This document shows, one piece after another, positions 43,937 to 54,550 of a stretch of DNA of 64,000 bases. The notes beneath the pieces were generated by a model. It worked only from the letters and a program-made list of their open reading frames with translations. It did no database searches and was not told where the DNA came from. Source of the stretch: Coix lacryma-jobi var. lacryma-jobi (lineage: Eukaryota > Streptophyta > Magnoliopsida > Poales > Poaceae); NCBI GenBank assembly GCA_009763385.1, contig CM019830.1:97404649-97468648 (forward strand), written 5' to 3'. The first letter of the stretch is position 1, and each line of letters begins with the position of its first letter. The translations under genes and the position numbers were made by a program.

Positions 43937-44735
43937 TGCGACGTCCAGGAAAAGGACGCAGAGCGGTGGCGGCATGTGGTGGCAATCGGGAGGTTGCGTC
44001 AAGGCAACGCTACGAGTTGTGCGGGCGTGGCCGTCGGATCCACCTACCATCAAGTTGGTTCAGAATAACCTTAGGGTTTAGCTAGTTCGCTCTGTAAGTA
44101 GTTAGGGCTAGAGTGGGAATTAGGAACAGTTAGAATTAGGATAAGTAGGGGGAGACACCCACCTCCCCAGCGATCCCAGTCTTTTGCACTTTGCTTCTAT
44201 GGTTTCCTGCTCTCCCAATCCCCTGCTGTAGCTAGCTGAGATCCGCAGAGAACCATAGCACTGTGTACTGGAGATTTTGAGGAAGTGAGGTCGTAACCTC
44301 ACTGTTGTAGCGTGTGGTAGCCACACGGTTGCAGATCGATGTGTTGATTCGCATTGTGGGTCGTGTTCTTCGCGTTCTTCGTTTCTCCGTGATTTCCCCG
44401 TCACTCGATCTCGCTCTCTAGTGTGTCTTTGCGAAATCCGTTTGAATCAACTTGTTCTTTATAGTGAGGAGGTCATTTCGACCAAAGGAATTCATCTAAC
44501 TCCTCACGAACAAGTAGATCGGGTTGATTTCATTTTCATGGTGCTTTTTCGGTTCATACACCTTCCCCTTCGATTTCCCGTTGATTGAGTTGATTTGAGC
44601 GGATGATTTCTTGGGGATAGTCTCCTAACTACCTCGCGATCATCCTCTCCAAGTTTGGGATCAAGGGATTTTAAATTGGATCGATTTGGAGGAGATTTGG
44701 GTGAAGGGCGACCGAAATCGCCCTCACTGGGTGTT

Positions 44736-44978
44736 GGCGGACAGTCTGTCACCCTAGGCGCGGATAGTCCGCGCATCGGGGCTGGTCCAGTCCAGCCGCT
44801 GGCCGCCTCTGCTGTTTTGGCTCGGGTCACCGGCAGACAGTCCGCCGTGCTAAAGCGCGGACAGTCCAGGACCGAGCAGGGGGACATCAGCAGCCGTGTG
44901 TTTTTGCACACTTGACCGGCGGACAGTCTGCCACCAGACCGCGGACAGTCCGGGACCCCAGGGCCGGACAGTCCGGGA
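44736..44978. repeat. GCGGACAGTCCGC palindrome cluster, Copia-2 5' LTR
   Basis: Seven or so copies of GGACAGTCC-centred palindromes, several degraded by single changes (GGACAGTCTGT, GGATAGTCCGC). The 3' LTR copy at 54288-54550 has an extra unit (CTGTACCGTGGACAGTCCGG). The type is known from Sirevirus LTRs. Confidence 0.75.
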
Positions 44979-45399
44979 CTTGCCTGAAGGTTGCGTTTTG
45001 GTGCGTTTGCTCTCCTGGCTTCCTCGCTTGGTTTTCGGACTTCTCGTTTGGCCTAGTAGTTGACCAAGGAACCTCTCTAGGCATCTCTGCTACTTGTTAG
45101 CATCGGTATTTGGGGATTTCTCGACGTAGCCGTCTATCTACGTTCGGAACTCGGTTCTCGAGGGTCGAACTTGTGCCGGAGCTTTTTGTGTTTGGTTTGC
45201 TATCACTTTGTGGTGCCTCGCTGTGATCCTTGGGATCATCCACCCTCTTCCAAGGGTCGTGGGCATCACGGTTTTGGTCGTAGATTCTTGGGGTTGATTT
45301 TGGGACAATTGGCCAAAGTTTCGAGAGAAATTTTATGAGCTCCCATTCACCCCCCCCCCCCCACTGGTCGCCTTGCTAGTGCTTTCTCGGTCCTTCAAT

Positions 45400-45411
45400 T
45401 GGTATCAGAGC
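45400..45411 (+). promoter_or_regulatory. Copia-2 primer binding site (initiator Met tRNA)
   Basis: TGGTATCAGAGC lies two bases after the 5' LTR. Confidence 0.9.
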
Positions 45412-45460
45412 GGGTTAAGGATCTTCCACCTTAGCCGGTTTCAGATCCACAGAAGGCGAC

Positions 45461-48088
45461 ATGGACCGCAGCGTGGGGAAACCGCCGTTTTTCGATGGGA
45501 CGAACTATGCGTATTGGAAGATACGCATGTCGGCCTATCTGCAGAGTTTGGGTGCTTCCATTTGGGATATTTGCAACTCTGCCGATTACGTGGTCTTGGC
45601 TGCTCGTGTCTCTCAGCTTCAGATTGATGAGCACGATGCCAATAGCCGAGCCCGTAATGCTCTTTTCTCATGCCTGAGCATGAGTGAGTTTGATCGCGTT
45701 TCTCACCTTGCTACAGGTCGGGAGATTTGGGCTACCCTCATGCGTTTCCATGAGGGAACCTCTCAAGTCAAAACCCATCTGTACGAGTCGTTCAAGCGAG
45801 AGTATGAGAACTTTCGACATATGCCTGGCGAGAGCATAGAAAGTTTATTCGCTCGCTTTCAGGTGATTATCAACAGGATGAGGGCTAACAAGGAGCTGTT
45901 GCCTTTCGACGATCATGAGAGGGCTCTCAAGCTTTTGCATACTCTCGATCGGTCGGTGTGGGATTCCAAGGTTCAGGCGATCATCGAATCGCCTAACTAT
46001 GAGACCCTCACGTGCGACGAGCTCTTCAGTAAGCTCAAGTCCAGTGAGATCGATGCCATCGCGAGGGCTTCTTATGAAAATCCTTCTGGCCCGTCGATGG
46101 CTTTGCTTTCTGGCTCTTCTACTACCCCCTCTGGAGGTTTTGCACTCTCTTCTCTCTTTTCTGTCATAGAGGAGCAGCTGGAGTCTTTGGGGGATGACGA
46201 GTTGGCTATGCTCGCCAACCGGTTCTCGCGGTTTCACAACAACCGCATGAACTGTCGCCGCGGAGGAGGACGCTCGGGATGCTACGAGTGCGGCGACCCC
46301 AACCACTTCGTCGCCAACTGTCCCAAGAAAAAGCATTCATCTGGGAAGGGCGATCATGGGCACAAGTACGACTCTGGCAAGCGCAAGGAGAAGTACGTCC
46401 CCGCGAGGCACAAGCGGAAGGGCGGCTTCAACAAGGATTACATCAAGACGAAGTACTTGGAGAAGGCCCAGGCTGAGCAGCGTGCTTTCTTCGCCATGCT
46501 CAGCGACGTCGACGACTCGGATGACGACTCCGCTTCTTCAAGCGACGACGAGTCCGAGAAGAAGAAGAGGATCGAGGACAAGCTCAACGGCCTCTGCTTC
46601 TTCACCGATGACGACAGCTTCTGCACCATGGCCCTCGGCAAGGAGGTCAACGGCGAGCTGGAGGAGACCCCTCGGAACGATGACGACGAAGACACCTCCC
46701 AGGTATCTCTGACTCCCGACGAGCTTTCTACAAAGGTCGAGAAGCTTACTGTTGCGCTCCTTAGTCAGGATAAGTTGCTTAGGCGTGCCGCTAGAGAGCG
46801 CAAGGAGTTTAGGCAGAAGTGGGAGGATACGGTGAAGGAACTTGAATATGTCAAGTCTACCGTTGTTGTCACCGAGGAGGAGTGTGAGATGTGCACCACG
46901 CACATGACTGACCTTCTCACTTTGAGGGGTAAGTATGTGGCGTTGGTAGGAGAGGTGGATGAGCTCCGGGCTAGACCCATGCTGTTGGGTGCGTGCAATA
47001 CTTGTCCTGTCTTGCAATCTGAGTTGGCAGAGAAGAATGCCAAGATTGTGTCTCTTGAAGAGGCCAACTCAGGTAGCACATGTGTGGCAAGGTGTGTTAT
47101 TTGTCAGGGTTTGGAGATGGAGATCACAAACGTGAAGCATGACAAGATGCAAACCGAGGAAGAAAACACATACCTTCGGACCATCTTGTCATGGGTGTCT
47201 AGTGGTGAGCCACAGCTCGGGATGATGATCTCCCAATCCAAGCGAGCTGCTGGAGGTCCTGGTGTAGGTTTTGCTCCTGGTGTTGATGTGTCATCTTTTG
47301 GGAAGATTGGAGAGTCGAGTGGTCTTAACCCATGTGAGAAGCCCAACTCCACCACTACTCCCAAGCTTACCAAGATTCCACCCAAAGAGCCTCTCAAGCC
47401 TAACACCAAGGATGGGGTCTTTGTTGAACCTCCGAGAGCTCCACCAAAGAAACAATCATGGGCTCCAAAACCAAACCACCTCAAGAACAAGCTTGACACC
47501 ATGCCACCCATCCAGGAGGAGCTTATGCCACAGAAGGGCAAAGTGATCCACACCCACTACCGTGAGTACCAACAACCCCCTTTGAGAGCGGTGAGGTACC
47601 ATTGTGAGCATTGTGGGAGAGATGGACACTTGAGTGAGTTCTGTTTTTGGCGCAAGAGAGAGGCGCGCCGTGCTAGGGAGATGAACAATCCGGACATGTA
47701 TCGTGCTTTCCATGATGTACATGTGCCGAATGTTCAGAGGATTGCTCCAAGGAGAGCTTCTAGGCCTAGAGGTCCAGAACCTCAAGTTCCCAAGCCTAGG
47801 CAGCGGAGAGGACGTGCCCGGCGGGAGCCTGCAGTTGTAGGCTATGGACCCCGTGGCGGTGGCTTCGTAGTTGAGCGCTTTCCTCCACCACGTTTTGAGA
47901 ATCGCGGTGAGCGCTCCTTCCCCAGTGGACCACGTTTTCCTCAGCGTGGTGATCGCTTTCCCCGTAGGCGTGCTAGGAATGGTTTTTCTGCTAACCGTTC
48001 TTTTGAGCAGCCGGCCCAACACTGGTATTCTCCCTACTTCACTAACCCTAGTGTTGGACCGTATGCTGAACCTATGTCTTTTTATTGA
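45461..48088 (+). CDS. gag: Copia-2 gag, intact 875 codons
   Basis: Gag forms the virus-like particle and binds the element RNA in the cytoplasm. The ATG at 45461 is the first after the primer site and is shared by all three copies. Residues 1-230 form the capsid-like UBN2/copia gag part (FFDGTNYAYWKIRM, MRFHEGTSQVK, SIESLFARFQ). A first CCHC knuckle is at 274-287 (CYECGDPNHFVANC), then a basic stretch, an Asp/Ser/Glu-rich acidic patch, and a coiled coil with Cys pairs (CEMC, CNTC, CVARCVIC). A second CCHC is at 715-728 (CEHCGRDGHLSEFC), followed by an Arg/Pro-rich C terminus. Two knuckles and this length are unusual for Ty1/copia but fit Sireviruses. It ends at TGA 48086; pol is in another frame. 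Confidence 0.92.
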   Translation: MDRSVGKPPFFDGTNYAYWKIRMSAYLQSLGASIWDICNSADYVVLAARVSQLQIDEHDANSRARNALFSCLSMSEFDRVSHLATGREIWATLMRFHEGTSQVKTHLYESFKREYENFRHMPGESIESLFARFQVIINRMRANKELLPFDDHERALKLLHTLDRSVWDSKVQAIIESPNYETLTCDELFSKLKSSEIDAIARASYENPSGPSMALLSGSSTTPSGGFALSSLFSVIEEQLESLGDDELAMLANRFSRFHNNRMNCRRGGGRSGCYECGDPNHFVANCPKKKHSSGKGDHGHKYDSGKRKEKYVPARHKRKGGFNKDYIKTKYLEKAQAEQRAFFAMLSDVDDSDDDSASSSDDESEKKKRIEDKLNGLCFFTDDDSFCTMALGKEVNGELEETPRNDDDEDTSQVSLTPDELSTKVEKLTVALLSQDKLLRRAARERKEFRQKWEDTVKELEYVKSTVVVTEEECEMCTTHMTDLLTLRGKYVALVGEVDELRARPMLLGACNTCPVLQSELAEKNAKIVSLEEANSGSTCVARCVICQGLEMEITNVKHDKMQTEEENTYLRTILSWVSSGEPQLGMMISQSKRAAGGPGVGFAPGVDVSSFGKIGESSGLNPCEKPNSTTTPKLTKIPPKEPLKPNTKDGVFVEPPRAPPKKQSWAPKPNHLKNKLDTMPPIQEELMPQKGKVIHTHYREYQQPPLRAVRYHCEHCGRDGHLSEFCFWRKREARRAREMNNPDMYRAFHDVHVPNVQRIAPRRASRPRGPEPQVPKPRQRRGRARREPAVVGYGPRGGGFVVERFPPPRFENRGERSFPSGPRFPQRGDRFPRRRARNGFSANRSFEQPAQHWYSPYFTNPSVGPYAEPMSFY

Positions 48089-48102
48089 TGTAGGTAAAAC
48101 GA

Positions 48103-51100
48103 TTGGAGGACGTTTGGTTGGTGGATTCCGGTTGCTCGAGGCACATGACCAGAAACGCCAAGTGGTTCTCCAGTCTTAGTCCAGTCGCCAGAAAGGAGTT
48201 TATCACCTTCAGCGACAATAGCAAAGGTAAAGTGTTATCTCGTGGGTCGGTGCGAGTTAATGAGCACTTTGTGTTGCGCGATGTTGCTCTTGTTTCTAAC
48301 TTGCATTTTAACCTTCTTTCTATTTCGCAACTTTTTGATGATGACTATGAGATTCGTTTTAAACCGAATCTTAGTCGTATTTTGGACCCTCAGGGCAATC
48401 TTGTTTGTGTGATTTCGCCCTTTAGGAAAGTCTTTCGTGCGGATTTCTCGGAGTCATTTGGCATTTCCCGCTGTCTTGTGGCTGGACCTTCCTCCTCTGA
48501 TCTTTGGAAGTGGCATAGGAGACTAGGACATTTGAGCTTCGACTTGCTTTCAAGACTTAGCTCACTTGGCCTAATCCGAGGATCGCCCAAGTTATCCATG
48601 GAGAAGGATCTTGTTTGTCATTCTTGTAGACATGGGAAGATGGTTGCCGCTCCCCACCATCCAGTGACTCAGGTCATGACCAAGTGCCCTGGAGAGCTTT
48701 TGCACATGGACCTTGTTGGTCCGGCTCGGGTGAGCTCGGTTGGGGGGAAGTGGTATGTGCTTGTTGTTGTTGACGACTTTTCAAGATACTCGTGGGTCTT
48801 CTTTTTAGCTGAGAAGACCGAGACTTTCTCCTTTGCTCGCAATCTGATTTTACGTCTTCAGAACGAGTTCCCTTTGAACTCGATGCGAGCTATTAGGAGA
48901 GATAATGGTTCCGAATTCAAGAATTCGGATTTTGAGAAGTTTTGTAACTCTTTGGGTTTAGAGCATCAGTTTTCTTCCCCCTACACACCGCCCCAAAATG
49001 GTGTAGTAGAGAGGAAGAATCGGACCCTTGTAGAGATCGCCAGGATGATGCTCGATGAGCATAGGACTCCTAGGCGATATTGGGCCGAAGCTATGAGCAC
49101 TGCATGCTACATTTCCCATCGCATTTTTTTCCGAGCTTTCTTGAAAAAGACTTCTTATGAGTTGCATTTTTTAAAACTCCCCAAGGTGAGTTATTTTTGA
49201 GTTTTTGATTGCCATTATTTTATACTCAAAAAAGGCAACTTGGACAAGTTTGAGTCTCGTTCTTCTGACGGTGTGTTTTTGGGTTATGGCACTCATACTC
49301 GTGCTTATCGTGTACTTAACCTTGACACTAATCGAGTCATGGAGACATCTGATGTCACATTCGACGAGACCATGGTTTGTCCTTCTTCTTGTTTTGAGCG
49401 TGCAGGTGATCATGAGGTTGGTGAGCCTCTTTTTGATGACGAGGATGAGGGTGCTGAAGGTATGGATGATCCAGCACCACCTCCACCTGCTGTGCCGCAA
49501 GGAGCGGCTTCTACGACGACTCACAGCCCCGACACTTCTTCTTCCTGAGGGCCGTGGGATCCGCCACCCCGAGCGGTACCTTTTGTACCCGGGGAGGCAC
49601 CAGTTGCTGTTGAGGGGGAGGCCACTTCAGCAAGGGAGGCGCCACAACACATTCAGCGCTAGCACCCGCCTCAGCAGATGATCGGCAGCATCGACGAACG
49701 CGTCACCCGGTCAAGGCAAATCTCTCACTTTGCTCATTCTGCATTTGTTGCTAATTTTGAACCCCGGGATGTTGGACACGCTTTGATGGATTCGGATTGG
49801 GTAATGCCATGCATGAGGAGCTTGAGAACTTTGAGAGAAATCGGGTTTGGGTTCTAGTGTCTCCACCTTCTGAGTGTCACCCAATTGGGACAAAATGTGT
49901 TTTCAAAAACAAACAGGGAGAAGATGGCCATGTTGTGAGAAACAAGGCCAGACTCGTAGCCCAGGGATATAGTCAGAAGGAGAGGATGGACTATGAGGAG
50001 ATGTTTGCTCCTGTAGCTCGTTTGTAGGCAATTAGGATACTCTTGGCTTTTGCTGCATCCAAAGGTTTCAAACTTTTTCAAATGGATGTCAAGAGTGCCT
50101 TCCTAAACGGTTACATAGAAGAGGAGGTGTATGTTAGACAACCCCCCGGTTTTGAAAATCCCAAGTTTCCAAACCATGTCTTTAAACTCCACAAAGCTTT
50201 GTATGGTTTGAAACAAGCCCCAAGAGCCTGGTATGATAGGTTGAAAACTTTTTTGCTTGCTAAGGGTTTTAAAATGGGATGTGTGGATAAAATGCTCTTT
50301 CTCCTCAAGCAAGGCACTGATACTCTCTTGGTCCAAATTTACGTGGATGATATCATTTTCGGTGGTTCTTCTCACACTTTGGTTGCCAAGTTTGCAGATA
50401 CTATGAGCAGGGAATTTGAGATGAGCATGATGAGGGAGTTGACGTTTTTCCTCGGGTTGCAAATCAAGCAATCCAGGGAAGGGACGTTCATGCACCAGGG
50501 CAAGTACAACCGGGACATTATGAAGAAATTCGATATGGGTGAGGCCAAGCCTCTTCCAACACCCATATCGACCACGACGGCCCTGGATGCGGACAAAGAG
50601 GGAGAAGCAGTGGACCAGAAGGAGTACCGGAGTATGATCGGGTCGCTGCTGTACCTGACGGCGACACGCCCGGACATTCAGTTCGCGGTGTGTTTTTGCG
50701 CGCGATTTCAGTCTTCGCCGCGCACCTCTCACCGTCAGGCAGTCAAGCGCATTATGAGGTACTTTTGCTTCACTCCTGAGTTTGGGATTTGGTATTCTCC
50801 TTCCTCCACCCTTTGCCTTTGTGGTTATTCCGATGCCGATTTTGCTGGTTGTCGCATAGAGCGCAAGTCCACTTCTGGGACTTGCCAGTTTATTGGTTCT
50901 TCTCTTGTGTCGTGGTCTTCTCGCAAGCAGTCTAGTGTCGCCCAGTCTACCATGGAGGCTGAGTATGTTGCTGCGGCTAGCTGCTGTTCCTTGTTACTCT
51001 GGACGATGGCCAGTTTGCGTGATTTTGGTCTGAGCTTTTCTCGCGTTCCTTTGCTTTGTGACAGCACGAGTGCTATTAGCGTTGCTAAGAACCCCGTGCT

Positions 51101-51284
51101 TCACTCGAAGACCAAACACATTGATGTGCGCTTTCATTTTCTGGGAGACCACTATGAGAAGGGTGATATCGACCTTCGCCATGTCGATACTCATCATCAG
51201 TTGGCTTATATTTTCACCAAGCCTTTGGACCAATCAACCTTTAATCGGTTGAGAGGTGAGCTTGGTGTGTGTTTCCCCTTTTAG
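48103..51284 (+). pseudogene. Copia-2 pol, interrupted by stops and one shift
   Basis: The first segment (48103-49200) contains protease VDSGCSRHM (DSG at residues 8-10), the integrase finger H138, H143, C172, C175, and the DDE core D203, D267, E303 (MDLVGP, DNGSEF, NGVVERKN). TGA at 49198 ends it where Copia-3 has CGA. The linker reads on from 49201 with TGA at 49546 and TAG near 49661; one frame change follows near 49800, then TAG at 50025. The last segment to 51284 holds RT (QMDVKSAFLNG, YVDD at residues 100-103 of the 50043 frame) and RNase H (D264, E307, D340, D361). Few lesions remain, mostly stop codons. The product would be truncated integrase only. Confidence 0.9.
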
Positions 51285-52862
51285 ATGGTGGAAACATTTT
51301 GGTTCTTGTACGATAGACTGACTCTTTCTCGTTTGTCTTTGTTTTCTTTTGCATTTCAGCATACGCTATTACATTCTGAGCTTCATGTATATACTCTTTA
51401 GAATGTGATTATGCTCTGTTTAGTATGCTCTGATGCTTATGTTGATGCTATGTAGCTTATGCTCTTTCTGATCACTGATACATATTGTGAGCTGAGCTAT
51501 TTTTGAATGGTGAACCTGCTTAAAGAACTTAAACATGAAAATTTTCACCATTGAGATATGCAACTAGCATGTGTAGGATGTGTTGAATTCACTCGTGCTT
51601 TTCATATATGCTAGGTTGCTATGTCTCTAGTTCTGAGTCATTCACTTGGTTGCTATGTTCATATTCTGTTTAAAATCTGAACCAAGTTAAGTGAATTGGA
51701 AAGATCGAGATGGGATTGCTTATCAACACATCACAGTTTCGAGACTGTTTCTCATTGCACTTTGAGTTAAACTTGAGCTGTGTAGTGTATGACCGAAACT
51801 GTTGCTTTAAGCTTCTGATTGCTTCTGCATAGGCTTCGCACAGTTGGAAAGTTAGGCAATGACAAGCTTTCAACCTCTCGCAGTCACATGCTGAATTCTG
51901 AACTTGTGTAATTTCACCGCTGCAACTCCGATTAAAGTTTGAAAACACAAGTCTATGTTTCATTATGCAGCATGATGACTGAACTTTGCTAGGGGTAGTT
52001 CACCTTGTATACATGTTTAGCACTTGTTCGAATTCCTGTCTATACATGTTGTGTGCTATTTTGATGGTGAATACCTTTTTGGCCAAAAACTGTTCAGTGT
52101 GCTCTCATGTTCATATTTTGTATTTGATGATCAGTTTGAGCCTTTGCTAGCTTGTATGCTTTCCAGTGAGTCATTAGAGCTATACTATTTAGAGCATCTT
52201 TGCATTTTCTTGACTATATTCCTGAAGCTGCTAACTTGCATTTTGACTCATATGCATTTTAGAAGGGGGAGAACTTCTCTTGTTTGGCACTTTTGTTGGT
52301 GCATTTTCTAAGGGGGAGAAAATTGCTTTCGGTTCCTTTTGCTTGATGGTGCATTTTCAACTAAGGGGGAGAATTTGGACAACAAATCATGTCTCCCATG
52401 TTGGCAGTTGTGTGCACCATGCAAGGGGGAGCTTGCTCATGATGAGTTTTTTTGAAATTTCCAATTGGTTCGGAGCGTTTTTGCTAGTTGTGTTGAGCCT
52501 TTGCCTCTTTCTTGAGGGACTAGCATTCGCCCTTCAGATTTTCAATTGGTGTCGAGCTTTCTTGCTAGTTGTGTTGTGCCTCTGTGCCTCTATCTTGAGG
52601 GACTTGCATTTTGCTTCGATTTTTCATTTAGTATTTGCTAGCGGCATTGAGCCTATTCTACCTCTTCTTGAGGGCTAGCGTTGTTTTGCTTGGTTGCGTC
52701 GAGCTGTTGCCCATGTCTTTGGGAACCAGGTTGTTTCGCTCTTTCCACTTGACCTTTTTCGGCTTTGCTATGCTTTTGGGTCATTTGGTCGAGTTCTCTC
52801 TCTCCTTCTTCCTCCTTCTATTTCCATTTTGATTTGTGTGAGTAGTTGACAATGCACTCATC
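51285..52862 (+). repeat. Copia-2 non-coding tail with repeated polypurine motifs
   Basis: Equivalent to the Copia-1 tail. Polypurine motifs AAGGGGGAG occur at 52263, 52310, 52363 and 52423, before the final tract. The ~90-base GCTAGTTGTGTTGAGCC repeats lie at about 52475-52690. The open frame 52280-52678 is hydrophobic but not conserved in Copia-1 or Copia-3. Confidence 0.75.
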
Positions 52863-52873
52863 AAGGGGGAGAT
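52863..52873 (+). promoter_or_regulatory. Copia-2 polypurine tract
   Basis: AAGGGGGAGAT directly precedes the 3' LTR. Confidence 0.85.
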
Positions 52874-53262
52874 TACAGATACATGGGTGTATGCCGAGTC
52901 TCTGAGTGATGAGTGATTGTGAACTAGGATGATGCTCATGTTCTTTGGCTTGTGTTGTGCAGGTTTCGAGCACGGATACAGTGATCAGAGGCAAGGTGAA
53001 GGTCAAGTAGAGACGTGCTGTGCCGATGGACCGAGAGTGGCGAAGGGCGGACGTGAGGCTTGGACTGAGGAACCGGTGGCCCGAGGATCAGCTGTGGTGG
53101 CTGACAGCCTGGGACAGCGACGAGTGAAGACTTGCGGTCATGTGTTGCCTGAGTCATGGACTTGGGGACACGTGTCGGTGGACGGGGTGCACGGGCGGTG
53201 CATCCCCTCTACAGCTTCGGTTTGGTGGTAGAGCCAGAGAAAAACCATCGGGTGGACTGTTT

Positions 53263-53488
53263 CCAGGTTTGGGCCTCAAAACCTGGGCGCGGATGGTTTC
53301 CGAGTTTGGCCACAAAACTTGGGCTGAGGACGGTTTCCAGGTTTGGGCCTCAAAACCTGGGTGCTGCGGGTTTGCTGAGTTTGGGCCACAAAACTCAGGC
53401 TACGGAAGGCTGGTTTCCTGGTTTGGGCCTCAAAACCGGGGGTTGGCTGTGAAGGCTGGTTTCCCGGTTTAGGCCACAAAACCGGGGG
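53263..53488. repeat. Hairpin-unit array, Copia-2 3' LTR (6 units)
   Basis: Same six units as in the 5' LTR of this element, with a few stem mismatches (AAAACTTGG against GAGTTT). Confidence 0.8.
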
Positions 53489-54287
53489 TGCGACATCCAG
53501 GAAAAGGACGCAGAGCGGTGGCGGCACGTGGCGGCAATCAGGAGGTTGCGTCAAGGCAACGCTACGAGTTGTGCGGGCGTGGCCGTCGGATCCACCTACC
53601 ATCGAGTTGGTCCAGAAAAACCTTAGGGTTTAGCTGGTTCGCTCTGTAAGTAGTTAGGGGTAGAGTGGGAATTAGAAATAGTTAGAATTAGGATAAGTAG
53701 GGGGAGACACCCACCTCCCCAGCGATCTCAGTCATTTGCACTTTGCTTCTAGGGTTTCCTGCTCTCCCAATCCCCTGCTGTAGCTAGCTGAGATCCGCAG
53801 AGAACCATACCTCTGTGTACTGGAGATTCTGAGGAAGTGAGGCCGTAACCTCAATGTTGTAGCATGTGGTAGCCACACGGTTGCAGATCGATGTGTTGAT
53901 TCGCGTTGTGGTTCGTGTTCTTCGCGTTCTTCGTTTCTCCGCGATTTTGCCGTCACTCGATCTCCCTCTCTAGTGCGTCTTTGCAAAATCCGTTTGAATC
54001 AACTTGTTCTTTATAGTGAGGAGGTCATTTCGACCAAAGGAATTCATCTAACTCCTCACGAACAAGTAGATCGGGTTGATTTCATTTTCGTGGCCCTTTT
54101 TCGGTTCATACAGCTTCCCCTTCCATTTCCCGTTGATTGAGTTGATTTGAGCGGATGATTTCTTGGGGATAGTCTCCTAACTACCTCGTGATCATCCTCT
54201 CCAAGTTTGGGATCAAGGGATTTTGGATTGGATCGATTTGGAGGAGATTTGGGTGAAGGGCGACCGAAATCGCCCTCTCTGGGTGTT

Positions 54288-54550
54288 GGCGGACAGTCCG
54301 CCACCCTAAGCGCGGACAGTCCGTGCATCGAGGTTGGTCTAGTCCAGCCGCTGGCCGCCTCTGCTGTTTTGGCTCGGGTCACCGGCGGACAGTCCGCCTT
54401 GCTAAAGCGCGGACAGTCCAGGACCGAGCAGGGGGACTTCAGCAGCCGTGTGTTTTTGCACACTTGACCGGCGGACAGTCCGCCACCAGACCGCGGACAG
54501 TCCGGCTGTACCGTGGACAGTCCGGGACCCCAGGGCCGGACAGTCCGGGA
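54288..54550. repeat. GGACAGTCC palindrome cluster, Copia-2 3' LTR
   Basis: Palindromes are better preserved here than in the 5' LTR, with one more unit (about 20 bases, near 54505). Confidence 0.75.

Larger units (their letters stand above)
43322..45397 (+). repeat. Copia-2 5' LTR
   Basis: This 2076-base LTR starts TGCGGATACA and ends CGGTCCTTCA. It contains six hairpin units (43711-43936), a run of 14 C near 45350, and a palindrome cluster of the GCGGACAGTCCGC type at 44736-44978. The other two Copia elements have GACCGGACGC at this place. Confidence 0.9.
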
